NCBI GenBank assembly: GCA_050287725.1
Contig: JBNKCL010000101.1
Span: 1-56,275 of the forward strand
Reading direction: 5' to 3'
Source: CBFDBF01 sp050287725
GTDB lineage: Bacteria > Pseudomonadota > Gammaproteobacteria > Chromatiales > Chromatiaceae
Length of the DNA stretch: 56,275 nt
Shown: positions 19,254-29,170 of the stretch, in pieces
Position numbering within the stretch: position 1 is the first letter of the stretch
Layout of the letters: each line of letters starts with the position of its first letter
The notes under the pieces: model-generated
Told to the model about the DNA's origin: nothing
Seen by the model: only the letters and a program-made list of their open reading frames with translations
Database searches by the model: none
Program-made: the position numbers and the translations under genes

Positions 19254-22200
19254 ATGGAGCGTAGAACCAGTCAACGAACAATGACCGACCAGTCGGCAGT
19301 ATTGGTGGTGCGCGGCATGTCCCTGTGGAATTGGCGCATCGGCAATTTTTCGGCCGGCGGACTATTTTTGGAACCGCGAGACGGGATGGCGCTTCCGGGA
19401 GGGGTGGAAGGGGTACCGGACGAGATTCGGGTGGAGATCCCGCCGGAAGTGAGCGGCCAGGCGACGGGGCTGAGCGCCCAGGTCAAAATCCGCTTCCGGG
19501 GAGAGGCCGGTTTGGGGGTGTCGTTTACGGATCCCGGCAACGATCTTCTGAAGTATCTGGTTGCGAAACATCGGGAAGAGCGGCAGCGCGATCGAAAATC
19601 TCTGGCCAAAGCCCTCTTTCTGGGGCCGGATGGAAAAGATCAGGCGCAGGATATTCTAAAAGGTATTGCTTCTATCGGTGAGCGGTTCCTGCAACGTGAG
19701 TATGAGCAGTTCGAACATCACTCACTGATTGAGTTGGCGCGGATTGCGGATGAGGCGGGATCGAACGATCAGCGCGAAGATATGATGCTGGTTTCGGCGA
19801 CCCTTGAAAAGGAGTGGAGCGGCACCCGGCAGCGATTTTTCTCCAGCTTCAGAGTCGGGGTGGCGGCGTTGATGGGGGGGGCGAAATCCGGAGACATGCC
19901 GAAGCGTCCGGAGCAAGGGGATGAAGTCCTGGAGTTGGTTTCCAGGGAGAATTTCGACGAGTGGGCGCTGGTGGTCGGTATCGCCCGGCGGGCCGGCGCC
20001 GATCTGTCACGTCAACTATTCATTTTGGAAAAATGTCTGCTGGTTCTCTCGCGCATGCGGATCAGTGACGAGACCAATCCGCTGTCGCCTTATTCCATTC
20101 TCTGGGATTACAAGCAGGCGCTGGAACCGCTGAGTCTGTCGTTCCCGGCCAAGCAGGTTCTCTTCAAATTATTTCATCAATACGTGCTGTCGCACATCGC
20201 CACTCTGTATGACGAGTTGCAGGCGTTTCTTGATGAGCGTGGCGTCATTGATCGGGTGCGGGCCGCCGGTTTGATCGACCATGTATCCGTTCGGGAGGAG
20301 GAGAAGGACCGGTCGGCGCCGCGTGTGCGAAGTAAAAAAACCGCGATGGGTACCCTGGCCTCATTATTGGGGACACGCAGCGAAGGTTCCGGCCGGGCGG
20401 GCGGAATCACGGGGACCGGTACGGCGGAGACGGGGACGCAGGGAGCGACGATATCGGAACAGGCGGCGCTGGAGGTTCTTGCCGCAATCCCGGTCGCCGG
20501 TTTGCAGCCGATGACGGAACAGATCGAATCCCGGCTCAATGCCGGCAGAGGCACGGACGGACCGGTCGTTTTGACGCCGCAGGCGCGTGGGGTGATCAAC
20601 GCCACCGAGCAACTGGTCTCCTCGATCCAGAGCGATCTCCACCTGAACCGCGAAATCCGGCGCTTTGTGGCAAGTCTCCAGGTTCCGTTGATCAGAGAGG
20701 CGCTCAGCGATCCCACCCTGTTAAACAATCCGGAACACCCGGGGCGCCGCCTGTTGGAGGCGTTGGGCTATCTGGCCCCCTATCTCTCCCGCGCGGCGGA
20801 GCCGACATCCGGTGAAAAGGGGTTGCTGGGAGGGGTTTTGGATTCGATCGGGGTGGGCGACCTGCAGAGCGGTAATGTCGATCTCAACGAGATCACGGTA
20901 CGGATCGAGCAACTCATCCAGCAGCAGAAGGCGGGGTTTGACGAAAGTCGCGCGGTGGTGGTGAAGAGCTGCGATGAGGACCAGACCTATCGGCATGCCG
21001 AAGGTATGGTTCTGGAGTTGCTGAAGCGAAAACTTGCCACCGGTACGGTGTCGATTCTGTTGGAGCGACTGTTACGGCTCGGTTGGGCCGCTCTCCTGAC
21101 GCAAACCCTCGCCAGCCGGGGCGCCCAAAGCGAAGAGTGGCGCGTCTATTCCGGCCTGGTGGATCGTTTTCTCGAATTGTTCGCAGAAACCCAACCGCCA
21201 TTGCCGGTTCCCCGAAAAAAGATCGCGGCCTTGATCGAGGTTTTGAAGGATGGCTTTGTCCATTATCCGGTGCACCGGGAGGCGTCCGCGCAGTTTATCG
21301 CTGATCTGGAAAAGTTAGTGAAGCAAGAAAGCGATCAGTATGGGCAGTTCCTCGAGCAACGGGTATCGCTCGATCGCGATACTCTCGATTCCATGTTCCG
21401 GCGGCAAATGGCGAACGTCCCGGCGAAACCGGATGGGATTCAGGTCAAGTCGGGTTGGTTGGAGTTGGTGCATGGTATCTCCATCGGGGAATGGATTGTG
21501 GAGCAACGAGAGGCCGGACAGGTCCGGTTGATCAGTCTGGCCTGGAAAAATGCCTCCGCATCGCGTCTGGTATTTGTGGACGGTAGCGGCCGCAAGGCGC
21601 TGGATATAGGGGATACGGCGCTCGCCGCGCTGTTTTCCGAGCACAAATACGCAATGTTGGAAGACAATGAGTTGCCGCTGGTGACCCGGACCGTGAACCG
21701 CATCCTGCAGGATACCTTGCGGGGTTTAAAGGCGGAGAGCGATCGGGATCGCCTTACCGGTCTGCACAGCAGAAAAGCGCTGGAACGTAAACTGCAACAA
21801 CTGACCGGCAAAGCGACCGAGGAGGAGGTACACCATATCCTGATGATGCTGGATATTGATCGCTTCAGCATGATCAATGATGCCTGCGGTTTCGAGGGTG
21901 GCGATAAGTTGCTTGTTACTGCCGCCGGCATACTCGGGGCCTATCAAACCCGGGAGGCGTTTCTGGCGCGCACCGGCGACGACGAGTTTGCCGTATTGAT
22001 CGAAAACTGTTCTCTGGATGAGGGGTTTCAAATTGCGGAAATTCAGCGGCGGGCGCTGGAGAACCTGAAGTTCTCCTGGAATGACGTCAGTGTGCCGGTA
22101 ACCGTGAGTATCGGGATCGTCGCCATCGATCAAACCACGCCCTATTCCGCACCGCTGTTGCAGACAGCGGCCTCAGCCTGCAGTCTTCCCAAGCAGGAAG

Positions 22201-23027
22201 GAGGGAATGCGACCCGGATCTATCAGAAGACCGACTCGGATATAGAGCGGCGTAATCGAATGATTCGGGCGGTTCCGGTAATCGAGGAGGCGTTGAAAAA
22301 AAGCCGCTTGTCGATGTTCACACAGATCATCAAGCCGGTGTTTCTGGGGGAAGGCGAGCCTACCTATCATGAACTGTTGTTGCGTGTCATGGATGATAAG
22401 GACCGATTGTGTGTTCCCGGTGAATTCATTCAGGCGGCGGAATACTACAATCGTATGCGCTTGGTCGATCGCTGGGTGGTGGATCATTTCTTCTCCTGGC
22501 TGGAACGTCATCATCAGCAACTGAGCGGTGAAGACGATTTCAGCATCAATCTGTCCGTGCAGTCGTTGACGGATGCGGGTTTTGCGAGTTTCCTGCTGGC
22601 AAAGGTCGATGATTCGCCGTTTTCATCGTCGCAATTGGCTTTTGAGATCACCGAAACCGCATTGGCTCAGCAGCTCGACAAAGCCGTACAGTTGCTTGCG
22701 GCATTGCGGGAACGGGGCTGCCGGGTTTTTCTGGACGATTTCGGCTCCGGCTACGCTTCCTACTCGTCGTTAAAGGATTTGCCGGTGGATGTCATCAAGA
22801 TCGACGGCACCTTTGTGAAGGACATGCTGACGGACAAGAGCAGCTATGCCATGGTGAAATCGGTTACCGAGATTGCTCACTTTCTGAATAAAAAGGTCGT
22901 GGCGGAGTATGTGGAGAGCGAAGGAATATTAATCGCACTACGGGAGCTGGAGGTTGATTTTGTGCAGGGTTTTGCAGTGGGGAAACCGGTGGCGATCCAG
23001 AATATGCTGCGAACGGAAGTGGCCTGA
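19254..23027 (+). CDS. PilZ-DUF1631-GGDEF-EAL cyclic-di-GMP protein
   Basis: A 1257-residue cytoplasmic protein. The N-terminus is PilZ-like (RRTSQR, then NFSAGGLFLEP: RxxxR and NxSxxG, residues about 1-105), a c-di-GMP receptor module. A long DUF1631-like helical region spans about 150-780 (for example NPLSPYSILWDYKQALEPL). A GGDEF domain follows (about 825-990) with altered signature GDDEF at 908-912. An EAL domain (about 1005-1250) has ELLLR at 1040 in place of EALLR, but retains DDFGSGYASYSS, VIKIDGTFV and QGFAVGKP. Diguanylate cyclase activity is probably lost; phosphodiesterase activity is uncertain. It lies between yhbY and rlmE as an apparent insertion. The start at 19254 has AGGGG 3 bases upstream. 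Confidence 0.9.
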   Translation: MERRTSQRTMTDQSAVLVVRGMSLWNWRIGNFSAGGLFLEPRDGMALPGGVEGVPDEIRVEIPPEVSGQATGLSAQVKIRFRGEAGLGVSFTDPGNDLLKYLVAKHREERQRDRKSLAKALFLGPDGKDQAQDILKGIASIGERFLQREYEQFEHHSLIELARIADEAGSNDQREDMMLVSATLEKEWSGTRQRFFSSFRVGVAALMGGAKSGDMPKRPEQGDEVLELVSRENFDEWALVVGIARRAGADLSRQLFILEKCLLVLSRMRISDETNPLSPYSILWDYKQALEPLSLSFPAKQVLFKLFHQYVLSHIATLYDELQAFLDERGVIDRVRAAGLIDHVSVREEEKDRSAPRVRSKKTAMGTLASLLGTRSEGSGRAGGITGTGTAETGTQGATISEQAALEVLAAIPVAGLQPMTEQIESRLNAGRGTDGPVVLTPQARGVINATEQLVSSIQSDLHLNREIRRFVASLQVPLIREALSDPTLLNNPEHPGRRLLEALGYLAPYLSRAAEPTSGEKGLLGGVLDSIGVGDLQSGNVDLNEITVRIEQLIQQQKAGFDESRAVVVKSCDEDQTYRHAEGMVLELLKRKLATGTVSILLERLLRLGWAALLTQTLASRGAQSEEWRVYSGLVDRFLELFAETQPPLPVPRKKIAALIEVLKDGFVHYPVHREASAQFIADLEKLVKQESDQYGQFLEQRVSLDRDTLDSMFRRQMANVPAKPDGIQVKSGWLELVHGISIGEWIVEQREAGQVRLISLAWKNASASRLVFVDGSGRKALDIGDTALAALFSEHKYAMLEDNELPLVTRTVNRILQDTLRGLKAESDRDRLTGLHSRKALERKLQQLTGKATEEEVHHILMMLDIDRFSMINDACGFEGGDKLLVTAAGILGAYQTREAFLARTGDDEFAVLIENCSLDEGFQIAEIQRRALENLKFSWNDVSVPVTVSIGIVAIDQTTPYSAPLLQTAASACSLPKQEGGNATRIYQKTDSDIERRNRMIRAVPVIEEALKKSRLSMFTQIIKPVFLGEGEPTYHELLLRVMDDKDRLCVPGEFIQAAEYYNRMRLVDRWVVDHFFSWLERHHQQLSGEDDFSINLSVQSLTDAGFASFLLAKVDDSPFSSSQLAFEITETALAQQLDKAVQLLAALRERGCRVFLDDFGSGYASYSSLKDLPVDVIKIDGTFVKDMLTDKSSYAMVKSVTEIAHFLNKKVVAEYVESEGILIALRELEVDFVQGFAVGKPVAIQNMLRTEVA

Positions 23028-23193
23028 CCGATGTCCATGCCGGCTTACGGGTTGTTCGCTCCCGGTGTCGGTTGCCGGATGATATGCTTACATCCTTGTT
23101 GCAATCGATATCCGTCGCCGTATCGTCCGGTTCTCTGAGTAGGTAATCGCGCCGGACCTGGTTGATTTCCTTATTTTTCGCTATTGATCCCCC

Positions 23194-23814
23194 ATGAAAA
23201 AAAGCAAGAGTAGCCGTCGCTGGCTGGATCGCCATTTCAGCGATGAGTTCGTGAAACAGGCACAGCGGGAGGGTTACCGCTCGCGCGCGGCCTACAAGTT
23301 GCAGGAGATCCAGGAACGGGATCGGATCCTGCGGCCGGGGCAGGTGGTGGTGGATCTGGGGTCGGCGCCCGGGGGTTGGTCGCAGTTGGCGCGCGACCTG
23401 GTGGGGTCCGGCGGCAAAGTGATCGCGCTGGACCTGCTGGCGATGGAACCGCTGCCGGGGGTCGAGTTTATCCAGGGCGATTTCCGGGAAGAAACGGTGC
23501 TGAACCGGTTGCGGGAGCTGCTGGACGGGCGGCCGGTGGATCTTGTGATTTCCGATATGGCCCCCAATGTTACCGGTATGGCCACCGTCGATCAGCCGCG
23601 GGCAATGTATCTTTGCGAACTGGCGCTCGATTTCGCGCGTGAAGTACTGAAACCGGGTGGCGGCATGGTGGTTAAGGTGTTTCAGGGGGAGGGGTTCGAT
23701 CAATATCTGCGGGAGCTACGAACCGCATTCGCCAAGGTGGTCACCCGCAAACCCAAGGCCTCTCGTCCCAGCAGCCGCGAGGTCTATCTGGTGGCAGGGA
23801 ACTTTAAACTGTAG
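23194..23814 (+). CDS. rlmE: 23S rRNA (U2552-2'-O) methyltransferase
   Basis: Heat-shock methyltransferase (RrmJ/FtsJ) that modifies U2552 in the ribosomal A-loop during 50S maturation. The 206 residues match E. coli RlmE throughout: SRSRAAYKLQEIQ, the SAM-binding VDLGSAPGGWSQ, VISDMAPNVTG and VVKVFQGEGFDQY, which supply the K-D-K-E catalytic tetrad. No strong ribosome site precedes the ATG. It is followed after 100 bases by ftsH, the usual partner. Confidence 0.96.
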   Translation: MKKSKSSRRWLDRHFSDEFVKQAQREGYRSRAAYKLQEIQERDRILRPGQVVVDLGSAPGGWSQLARDLVGSGGKVIALDLLAMEPLPGVEFIQGDFREETVLNRLRELLDGRPVDLVISDMAPNVTGMATVDQPRAMYLCELALDFAREVLKPGGGMVVKVFQGEGFDQYLRELRTAFAKVVTRKPKASRPSSREVYLVAGNFKL

Positions 23815-23914
23815 TAATGTGACCAATCCTTAGCCAGATTGGCGGTTAACTGATTGAATTTCGGCAGTTTCTTGTCAAGGTGCTGCCGGGAGAGGACTAG
23901 CGAGGATCTCTGCA

Positions 23915-25858
23915 TTGAACGACATGGCGAAAAATCTGATCCTGTGGGTGATCATCGCGATCGTCCTGATGACCGTGTTCAACAATTTCTCGGCCCAACG
24001 CACGCGAGTGGAGCAGTTGGGCTACTCCGAGTTTCTGGCCCGGGTCGATGCCGGCGATGTGGAATCGGTCGTCATCAAGGCCACCGGTGAGATCGAGGGA
24101 ACCCTGAAAGGGGAAGGCAAGAAAACCTTTGATACGAACTTCCCGACCGCCGTCGGGGATAACAAGCTGGTCGATATCCTGGAGAGCCACAATGTAAAAA
24201 TTGAGGCGACTCTTCCCGAGAAGCCCTCCCTGTTGATGTCGATTCTGGTCAACTGGTTCCCGATCCTGTTTTTAATCGGCCTGCTGTTCTTTTTTATGCG
24301 TCAGGTCCAGGGTGGCGGTGCCGGAAGGGGCGCCATGTCTTTCGGCAAGAGCCGTGCCCGCATGTTGAGCGAAGATCAGGTCAAGGTGACCTTCAACGAC
24401 GTAGCCGGGGTGGAAGAGGCCAAGGATGAGGTGCAGGAGATGGTGGAGTTCCTGAAGGATCCGGGCAAGTTCCAGAAGCTGGGCGGCAAGATCCCGAAAG
24501 GCGTGTTGATGGTGGGAAATCCCGGTACCGGTAAGACCCTGTTGGCCAAGGCGATCGCCGGCGAAGCCAAGGTGCCGTTTTTCACCATCTCCGGCTCCGA
24601 TTTCGTGGAGATGTTCGTTGGTGTCGGCGCCTCCCGTGTGCGCGACATGTTCGAGCAGGCCAAGAAGCACGCCCCCTGCATCATCTTTATCGATGAGATC
24701 GATGCGGTAGGCCGTCATCGCGGCGCCGGTCTGGGGGGTGGTCATGACGAGCGGGAACAGACCTTGAATCAGTTGTTGGTGGAGATGGATGGCTTTGAAG
24801 GCAACGAAGGCGTGATCGTGATTGCCGCCACCAACCGTCCGGACGTTCTCGATCCAGCGCTGTTGCGCCCCGGCCGTTTCGACCGTCAGGTGGTGGTGCC
24901 GTTACCGGATGTGCGCGGCCGCGAGCAGATTCTCAAGGTGCATATGCGCAAGGTGCCCATCTCCGACAACGTCAAACCCTCTCTGATCGCCCGCGGTACC
25001 CCGGGTTTCTCCGGTGCCGACCTCGCCAATCTGGTCAACGAGGCAGCGCTGTTCGCGGCCCGTGCCAACAAGCGCGAGGTGGAGATGCAGGACATGGAGA
25101 GTGCCAAGGACAAGATCATGATGGGTGCGGAGCGTCGCTCCATGGTGATGAACGAGAAGGAGAAAAAGCTTACTGCCTACCATGAGGCGGGACATGCGAT
25201 TGTCGGTCGCTTGGTTCCTTCTCACGATCCGGTCTATAAGGTGAGCATCATCCCACGCGGGCGAGCGCTTGGGGTCACCATGTTCCTGCCGGAGGAGGAT
25301 CGTTACAGCATGACCAAAGAGCAGTTGGAGAGCCAGATCTCCAGCCTGTTCGGCGGTCGTCTTGCCGAGACGCTGATCTTCGGACCGGAGAGCGTGACCA
25401 CCGGTGCGCAGAACGATATCAAGCGCGCCACCGAGATCGCCCGTAGCATGGTGACCAAGTGGGGTCTGTCCGAGAAGCTGGGGCCGTTGACCTACAGCGA
25501 AGAGGAAGAGGAGGTGTTCCTGGGGCGTTCCGTAACCCAGCACAAGAACGTCTCCGACGATACTGCGCACTCCATCGATGAGGAGATTCGCGCCATCATC
25601 GACCGCAACTACTTCCGGTCGCAGCGTATCCTCAACGAGAACCTGGATAAGCTGCACCTGATGGCGGAGGCGCTGATCAAGTACGAGACCATCGATTCCG
25701 ATCAGATCGACGACATCATGGCCGGAAACAAGCCGAATGCGCCGAAGGGTTGGGACGACAACGAAGGGCGACCCGGCGGCAGCCGCGAGAAGGAAGCGGA
25801 CAGCCAGGCGTCGGATGAGTCGAAAGGCGGGATCGGCGGCCCGGCCGGCCAGCATTGA
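23915..25858 (+). CDS. ftsH: ATP-dependent zinc metalloprotease FtsH
   Basis: Inner-membrane AAA+ protease that degrades misfolded membrane proteins and regulators such as LpxC and sigma-32 in relatives. The 647 residues have TM1 at about 6-24, a periplasmic domain, TM2 at about 104-128, Walker A at 201-208 (GNPGTGKT, where FtsH usually has GPPGTGKT), IIFIDEIDAVGRHRGAG and the zinc site HEAGH at 423-427. The TTG at 23915 has GAGGA 8 bases upstream; the ATG at 23924 is 17 bases from it, so TTG is preferred. A small hairpin (CCAATC/GATTGG) lies at 23823-23842. Confidence 0.97.
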   Translation: MNDMAKNLILWVIIAIVLMTVFNNFSAQRTRVEQLGYSEFLARVDAGDVESVVIKATGEIEGTLKGEGKKTFDTNFPTAVGDNKLVDILESHNVKIEATLPEKPSLLMSILVNWFPILFLIGLLFFFMRQVQGGGAGRGAMSFGKSRARMLSEDQVKVTFNDVAGVEEAKDEVQEMVEFLKDPGKFQKLGGKIPKGVLMVGNPGTGKTLLAKAIAGEAKVPFFTISGSDFVEMFVGVGASRVRDMFEQAKKHAPCIIFIDEIDAVGRHRGAGLGGGHDEREQTLNQLLVEMDGFEGNEGVIVIAATNRPDVLDPALLRPGRFDRQVVVPLPDVRGREQILKVHMRKVPISDNVKPSLIARGTPGFSGADLANLVNEAALFAARANKREVEMQDMESAKDKIMMGAERRSMVMNEKEKKLTAYHEAGHAIVGRLVPSHDPVYKVSIIPRGRALGVTMFLPEEDRYSMTKEQLESQISSLFGGRLAETLIFGPESVTTGAQNDIKRATEIARSMVTKWGLSEKLGPLTYSEEEEEVFLGRSVTQHKNVSDDTAHSIDEEIRAIIDRNYFRSQRILNENLDKLHLMAEALIKYETIDSDQIDDIMAGNKPNAPKGWDDNEGRPGGSREKEADSQASDESKGGIGGPAGQH

Positions 25859-25930
25859 TGGTTTGGAGATCCGTAGCGGGTTCGTGAAAACGATCCGCCC
25901 AACGGGTCCGATTTCCGGATCGCAACAGAG

Positions 25931-26761
25931 ATGCCAACTCCCGGCAGTCATAATCCGCTGGATCTGACCCAACCCCGGGTGATGGGGATCCTGAACATTA
26001 CCCCCGACTCCTTTTCAGACGGGGGTGATTTTCTTTCGCACGCCGCCGCACTGGAGCGGGCGCGGGAGATGGCGGACGAAGGGGCCGATATCATCGATGT
26101 GGGCGGTGAGTCCACCCGGCCGGGGGCGCAACCGGTAAGTGAGCAGGAGGAACTGGAGCGGGTGCTCCCGGTGATTCAGGCGATCACCGCCGAGCTGTCG
26201 TTACCGGTCTCGATCGATACCAGCAAACCGAACGTAATGCGGGCGGCGGTGGCGGCCGGGGCCCGGATGATCAATGACGTGCTGGCTTTGCGTGCCCCCG
26301 GTGCCCTGGAGGCGGCCCGCGAGGCGCAGGTGCCGGTTTGTCTCATGCACATGCAGGGGGAACCCCGCACCATGCAGCGGGAACCCCACTACCGGGAGGT
26401 GGTTGGCGATATAATCGCCTTTCTGCGGGAACGGGTTCGGGTTTGTGAGGAGGCCGGGATTCCGCGCCACCATTTGATCCTGGATCCGGGGTTCGGTTTC
26501 GGGAAGACATTGGCGCATAACCTGCGTCTGCTGAAGGAGCTGCACCGGGTCACAGAACTCGGGTTACCGTTGCTGGTGGGGCTCTCCCGCAAGTCGATGG
26601 TGGGGGCGTTGTTGCAAGATGTGCCGGCAGCGGAAAGGCTCTACGGCAGTTTGGCGGCCGCGGTACTGGCGGTGGAGCGGGGTGCCTCCATCGTTCGGGT
26701 ACACGATGTGAAGCCGACGGTAGACGCCCTCCGGGTGGTACATGCGGTGCGCTGCGGATAA
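25931..26761 (+). CDS. folP: Dihydropteroate synthase
   Basis: Joins the pterin diphosphate to p-aminobenzoate in folate synthesis; target of sulfonamides. The 276 residues contain the loop-1 motif MGILNITPDSFSDGG, loop-2 DVGGESTRPGA, SIDTSKPNVM, LDPGFGFGKT and SIVRVHDV at the C-terminus. It follows ftsH and precedes glmM, the standard gammaproteobacterial order. No resistance-type insertion is visible in loop 1 or 2. Confidence 0.97.
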   Translation: MPTPGSHNPLDLTQPRVMGILNITPDSFSDGGDFLSHAAALERAREMADEGADIIDVGGESTRPGAQPVSEQEELERVLPVIQAITAELSLPVSIDTSKPNVMRAAVAAGARMINDVLALRAPGALEAAREAQVPVCLMHMQGEPRTMQREPHYREVVGDIIAFLRERVRVCEEAGIPRHHLILDPGFGFGKTLAHNLRLLKELHRVTELGLPLLVGLSRKSMVGALLQDVPAAERLYGSLAAAVLAVERGASIVRVHDVKPTVDALRVVHAVRCG

Positions 26762-26788
26762 GGCTGCAAAGCGAGAAGGGGCGACCTT

Positions 26789-28132
26789 TTGACAAGAAAA
26801 TATTTTGGTACCGACGGTATTCGCGGGCGCGTGGGGAAAGACCATATCACTCCCGATTTCGTGCTGAAGCTCGGTTGGGCGGCCGGCCGGGTACTGGGGA
26901 AACAACCGGGCAGTAAGATCCTGGTGGGCAAGGATACCCGCATCTCGGGATACATGTTCGAGTCGGCTCTCCAGGCGGGACTGGTGGCGGCCGGCGTCAA
27001 TATTCACCTGTTGGGACCGATGCCAACCCCCGGCATCGCTTATCTCACCCGCACCCTGCACGCCCAGGCGGGAATCGTGATCAGCGCTTCCCATAATCCC
27101 CATTACGACAACGGCATCAAATTTTTTTCGGGCGACGGACTGAAACTTCCGGATCAGGTGGAACTTCAGATCGAGAATATGCTGGAACGCCCCATGACTA
27201 CGGTGGAGTCGGGGTTGCTCGGCAAGGCGTACCGGGTCGGTGACGCGGCGGGCCGATATATTGAATTCTGCAAGGGCACCATTCCCTGGGTGATGAGTTT
27301 TCAGGGGCTCCATCTGGTGGTGGATTGCGCGAACGGCGCCGCCTACGATGTGGCGCCTCATGTCTTCAGCGAACTGGGCGCCAAGGTGACCGCCATCGGG
27401 GTGGAACCGGATGGCCTCAATATCAACTCCGAAGTGGGTTCCACCCACATCCAGACCCTGCAGCAGGAGGTGCGACGGCAGGGCGCCAACCTCGGAATCG
27501 CGCTGGACGGCGACGGTGACCGGGTCATCATGGTGGATGAGGACGGAACCGTGGTGGACGGAGACGAGATCCTGTACATCATCGCCCGTTCCCGGCACCG
27601 GAACGGCGGTTTGCAAGGCTCGGTGGTGGGTACTCAGATGAGTAACCTTGGATTGGAACACGCGTTGCAGCGCTTGGGGGTCGGATTCGAACGGACGCAG
27701 GTAGGGGATCGCTACATCATGGAGCGGTTGCAGGTGCATGGCTGGATCCTGGGCGGGGAGCCTTCGGGTCACATTATCTGTTTAGACCGTACCACCACCG
27801 GCGACGGCATTATCGCCGCTCTGCAGGTATTGGCGGAGATGGTGCAGCATGGGCGCAGCCTGAAAGAACTGCGGCAGGACGTGGAGAAGTACCCCCAGCT
27901 GTTGATCAATGTCCGGCTGGAACAGGAGGTCGATGTACTGGCCTCCCCCCGCATGCAGGAAGCGGTGCAATCGGCGGAGTCGGAATTGGCCGAACATGGA
28001 CGGGTGTTACTGCGGCCGTCGGGTACCGAGCCGTTGATTCGAGTGATGGTGGAGGGCAATGACCCCGGTCAGGTCTCGGCCATTGCGACCCAACTGGCCG
28101 CAGTGGCGCAGGAGATCGTGGCGGGTTCCTGA
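26789..28132 (+). CDS. glmM: Phosphoglucosamine mutase
   Basis: Converts glucosamine-6-phosphate to glucosamine-1-phosphate for peptidoglycan and LPS. The 447 residues have the active-site phosphoserine Ser101 in ISASHNP, the metal loop DGDGDRVIMVDEDG and the C-terminal phosphate-binding RPSGTEPLIRVMVEG. The start is TTG at 26789 with GAGAAGGGG about 7 bases upstream and the family N-terminus MTRKYFGTDGIRGRVG. It is convergent with folE2, 6 bases apart; the tpiA-secG pair often found next is absent. Confidence 0.96.
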   Translation: MTRKYFGTDGIRGRVGKDHITPDFVLKLGWAAGRVLGKQPGSKILVGKDTRISGYMFESALQAGLVAAGVNIHLLGPMPTPGIAYLTRTLHAQAGIVISASHNPHYDNGIKFFSGDGLKLPDQVELQIENMLERPMTTVESGLLGKAYRVGDAAGRYIEFCKGTIPWVMSFQGLHLVVDCANGAAYDVAPHVFSELGAKVTAIGVEPDGLNINSEVGSTHIQTLQQEVRRQGANLGIALDGDGDRVIMVDEDGTVVDGDEILYIIARSRHRNGGLQGSVVGTQMSNLGLEHALQRLGVGFERTQVGDRYIMERLQVHGWILGGEPSGHIICLDRTTTGDGIIAALQVLAEMVQHGRSLKELRQDVEKYPQLLINVRLEQEVDVLASPRMQEAVQSAESELAEHGRVLLRPSGTEPLIRVMVEGNDPGQVSAIATQLAAVAQEIVAGS

Positions 28133-28138
28133 CGCCTG

Positions 28139-28948
28139 TTACGCGCACTCCTTGTCGTGCTCGATCAGGGCATAGGCGGAGTGGTTGTGAATGGACTCGA
28201 AGTTTTCGGATTCCACCACATAGGCGCTGAAACGGCTGTCCGCATTCAGGCGGACGGCAACGTCGCGCACCATGTCTTCCACGAACTTGGGGTTGTCATA
28301 AGCGTGTTCCGTAACGAATTTCTCGTCCGGGCGCTTCAGTAGTCCGAACAGTTCGCACGACGCCTCTTTCTCTACCAGGTCGATAATCTCCTCGATCCAG
28401 ACAAATCCCTTGGTGCGTACCTGGACGGTGACGTGGGAACGCTGATTGTGGGCGCCGCGGTCGGCGATCTTCTTGGAACAGGGACAGAGGCTGGTGACCG
28501 GCACCACCACTTTGATATAGAGGTCGGCCTTGCCGTCGCGGATCTCGCCGATCAGGGTGACATCGTAATCGAGCAGGCTCTGAACCCCCGAGACCGGCGC
28601 CTTCTTGTTGACGAAGTAGGGGAAGTTCATCTCGATGTGGCCGGCCTGCGCCTCCAGCCGTTCCACCATCTCCCGCAGCATGCCGCGGAAGGATTCGACC
28701 CCGATCTCCTTCTCGTAGCTATTCAGGATTTCCACGAACCGGGACATGTGAGTGCCCTTGAAGTTGTGGGGCAGGTTCACATACATATTGAAGGTCGCAA
28801 CCGTGTGTTGTTCGCCGTCGCTACGGTCCTTGACCCGCACCGGGTGCCGGATATCCTTGATGCCCACCTTGTTGATGGCGATCCGGCGGGTGTCCTTGCT
28901 GCTCTGGACGTCAGCGATGTTGCAGCTGTTGTCGGTACACTCTGTCAC
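28139..28948 (-). CDS. folE2: GTP cyclohydrolase FolE2 (type IB)
   Basis: Makes dihydroneopterin triphosphate from GTP for folate (and queuosine precursor) synthesis using the metal-versatile T-fold enzyme unrelated in sequence to FolE. The 269 residues carry the catalytic cysteine region VTSLCPCSKKIADRGAHNQR and the C-terminal FESIHNHSAYALI. The start is GTG at 28948 with GAGGTGA about 8 bases upstream. In many bacteria folE2 is induced by zinc starvation through Zur; no convincing Zur box was recognised in the AT-rich 28949-29170 region. It would supply both folP (this window) and the queC/queE pathway. Confidence 0.95.
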   Translation of the reverse strand: MTECTDNSCNIADVQSSKDTRRIAINKVGIKDIRHPVRVKDRSDGEQHTVATFNMYVNLPHNFKGTHMSRFVEILNSYEKEIGVESFRGMLREMVERLEAQAGHIEMNFPYFVNKKAPVSGVQSLLDYDVTLIGEIRDGKADLYIKVVVPVTSLCPCSKKIADRGAHNQRSHVTVQVRTKGFVWIEEIIDLVEKEASCELFGLLKRPDEKFVTEHAYDNPKFVEDMVRDVAVRLNADSRFSAYVVESENFESIHNHSAYALIEHDKECA

Positions 28949-29170
28949 GGTCTTTTCACCTCTGGATCTCTCTGCCCGGCATCACCGGGAGGGAGCGTGT
29001 CGGTTCAGCCACGATACGCAATGTATGAACCAGAAAAAACATAATAAAAATCAGATGATTGCCTTTTTCCGGCGCCTGCGCACCGGAAGCTGGTAATTAT
29101 GAGGTCCGGAGTGGGAGGGGGCAAGCCGGATTCCCTGAAGATTTCTGGGAGATTGTTCTCTTGTTCGGGA

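Noticed and set aside
29041..29100. Hairpin-like CCGG repeats upstream of folE2
   Set aside because: The stem is short with a mismatch, and no T-run follows in either direction.
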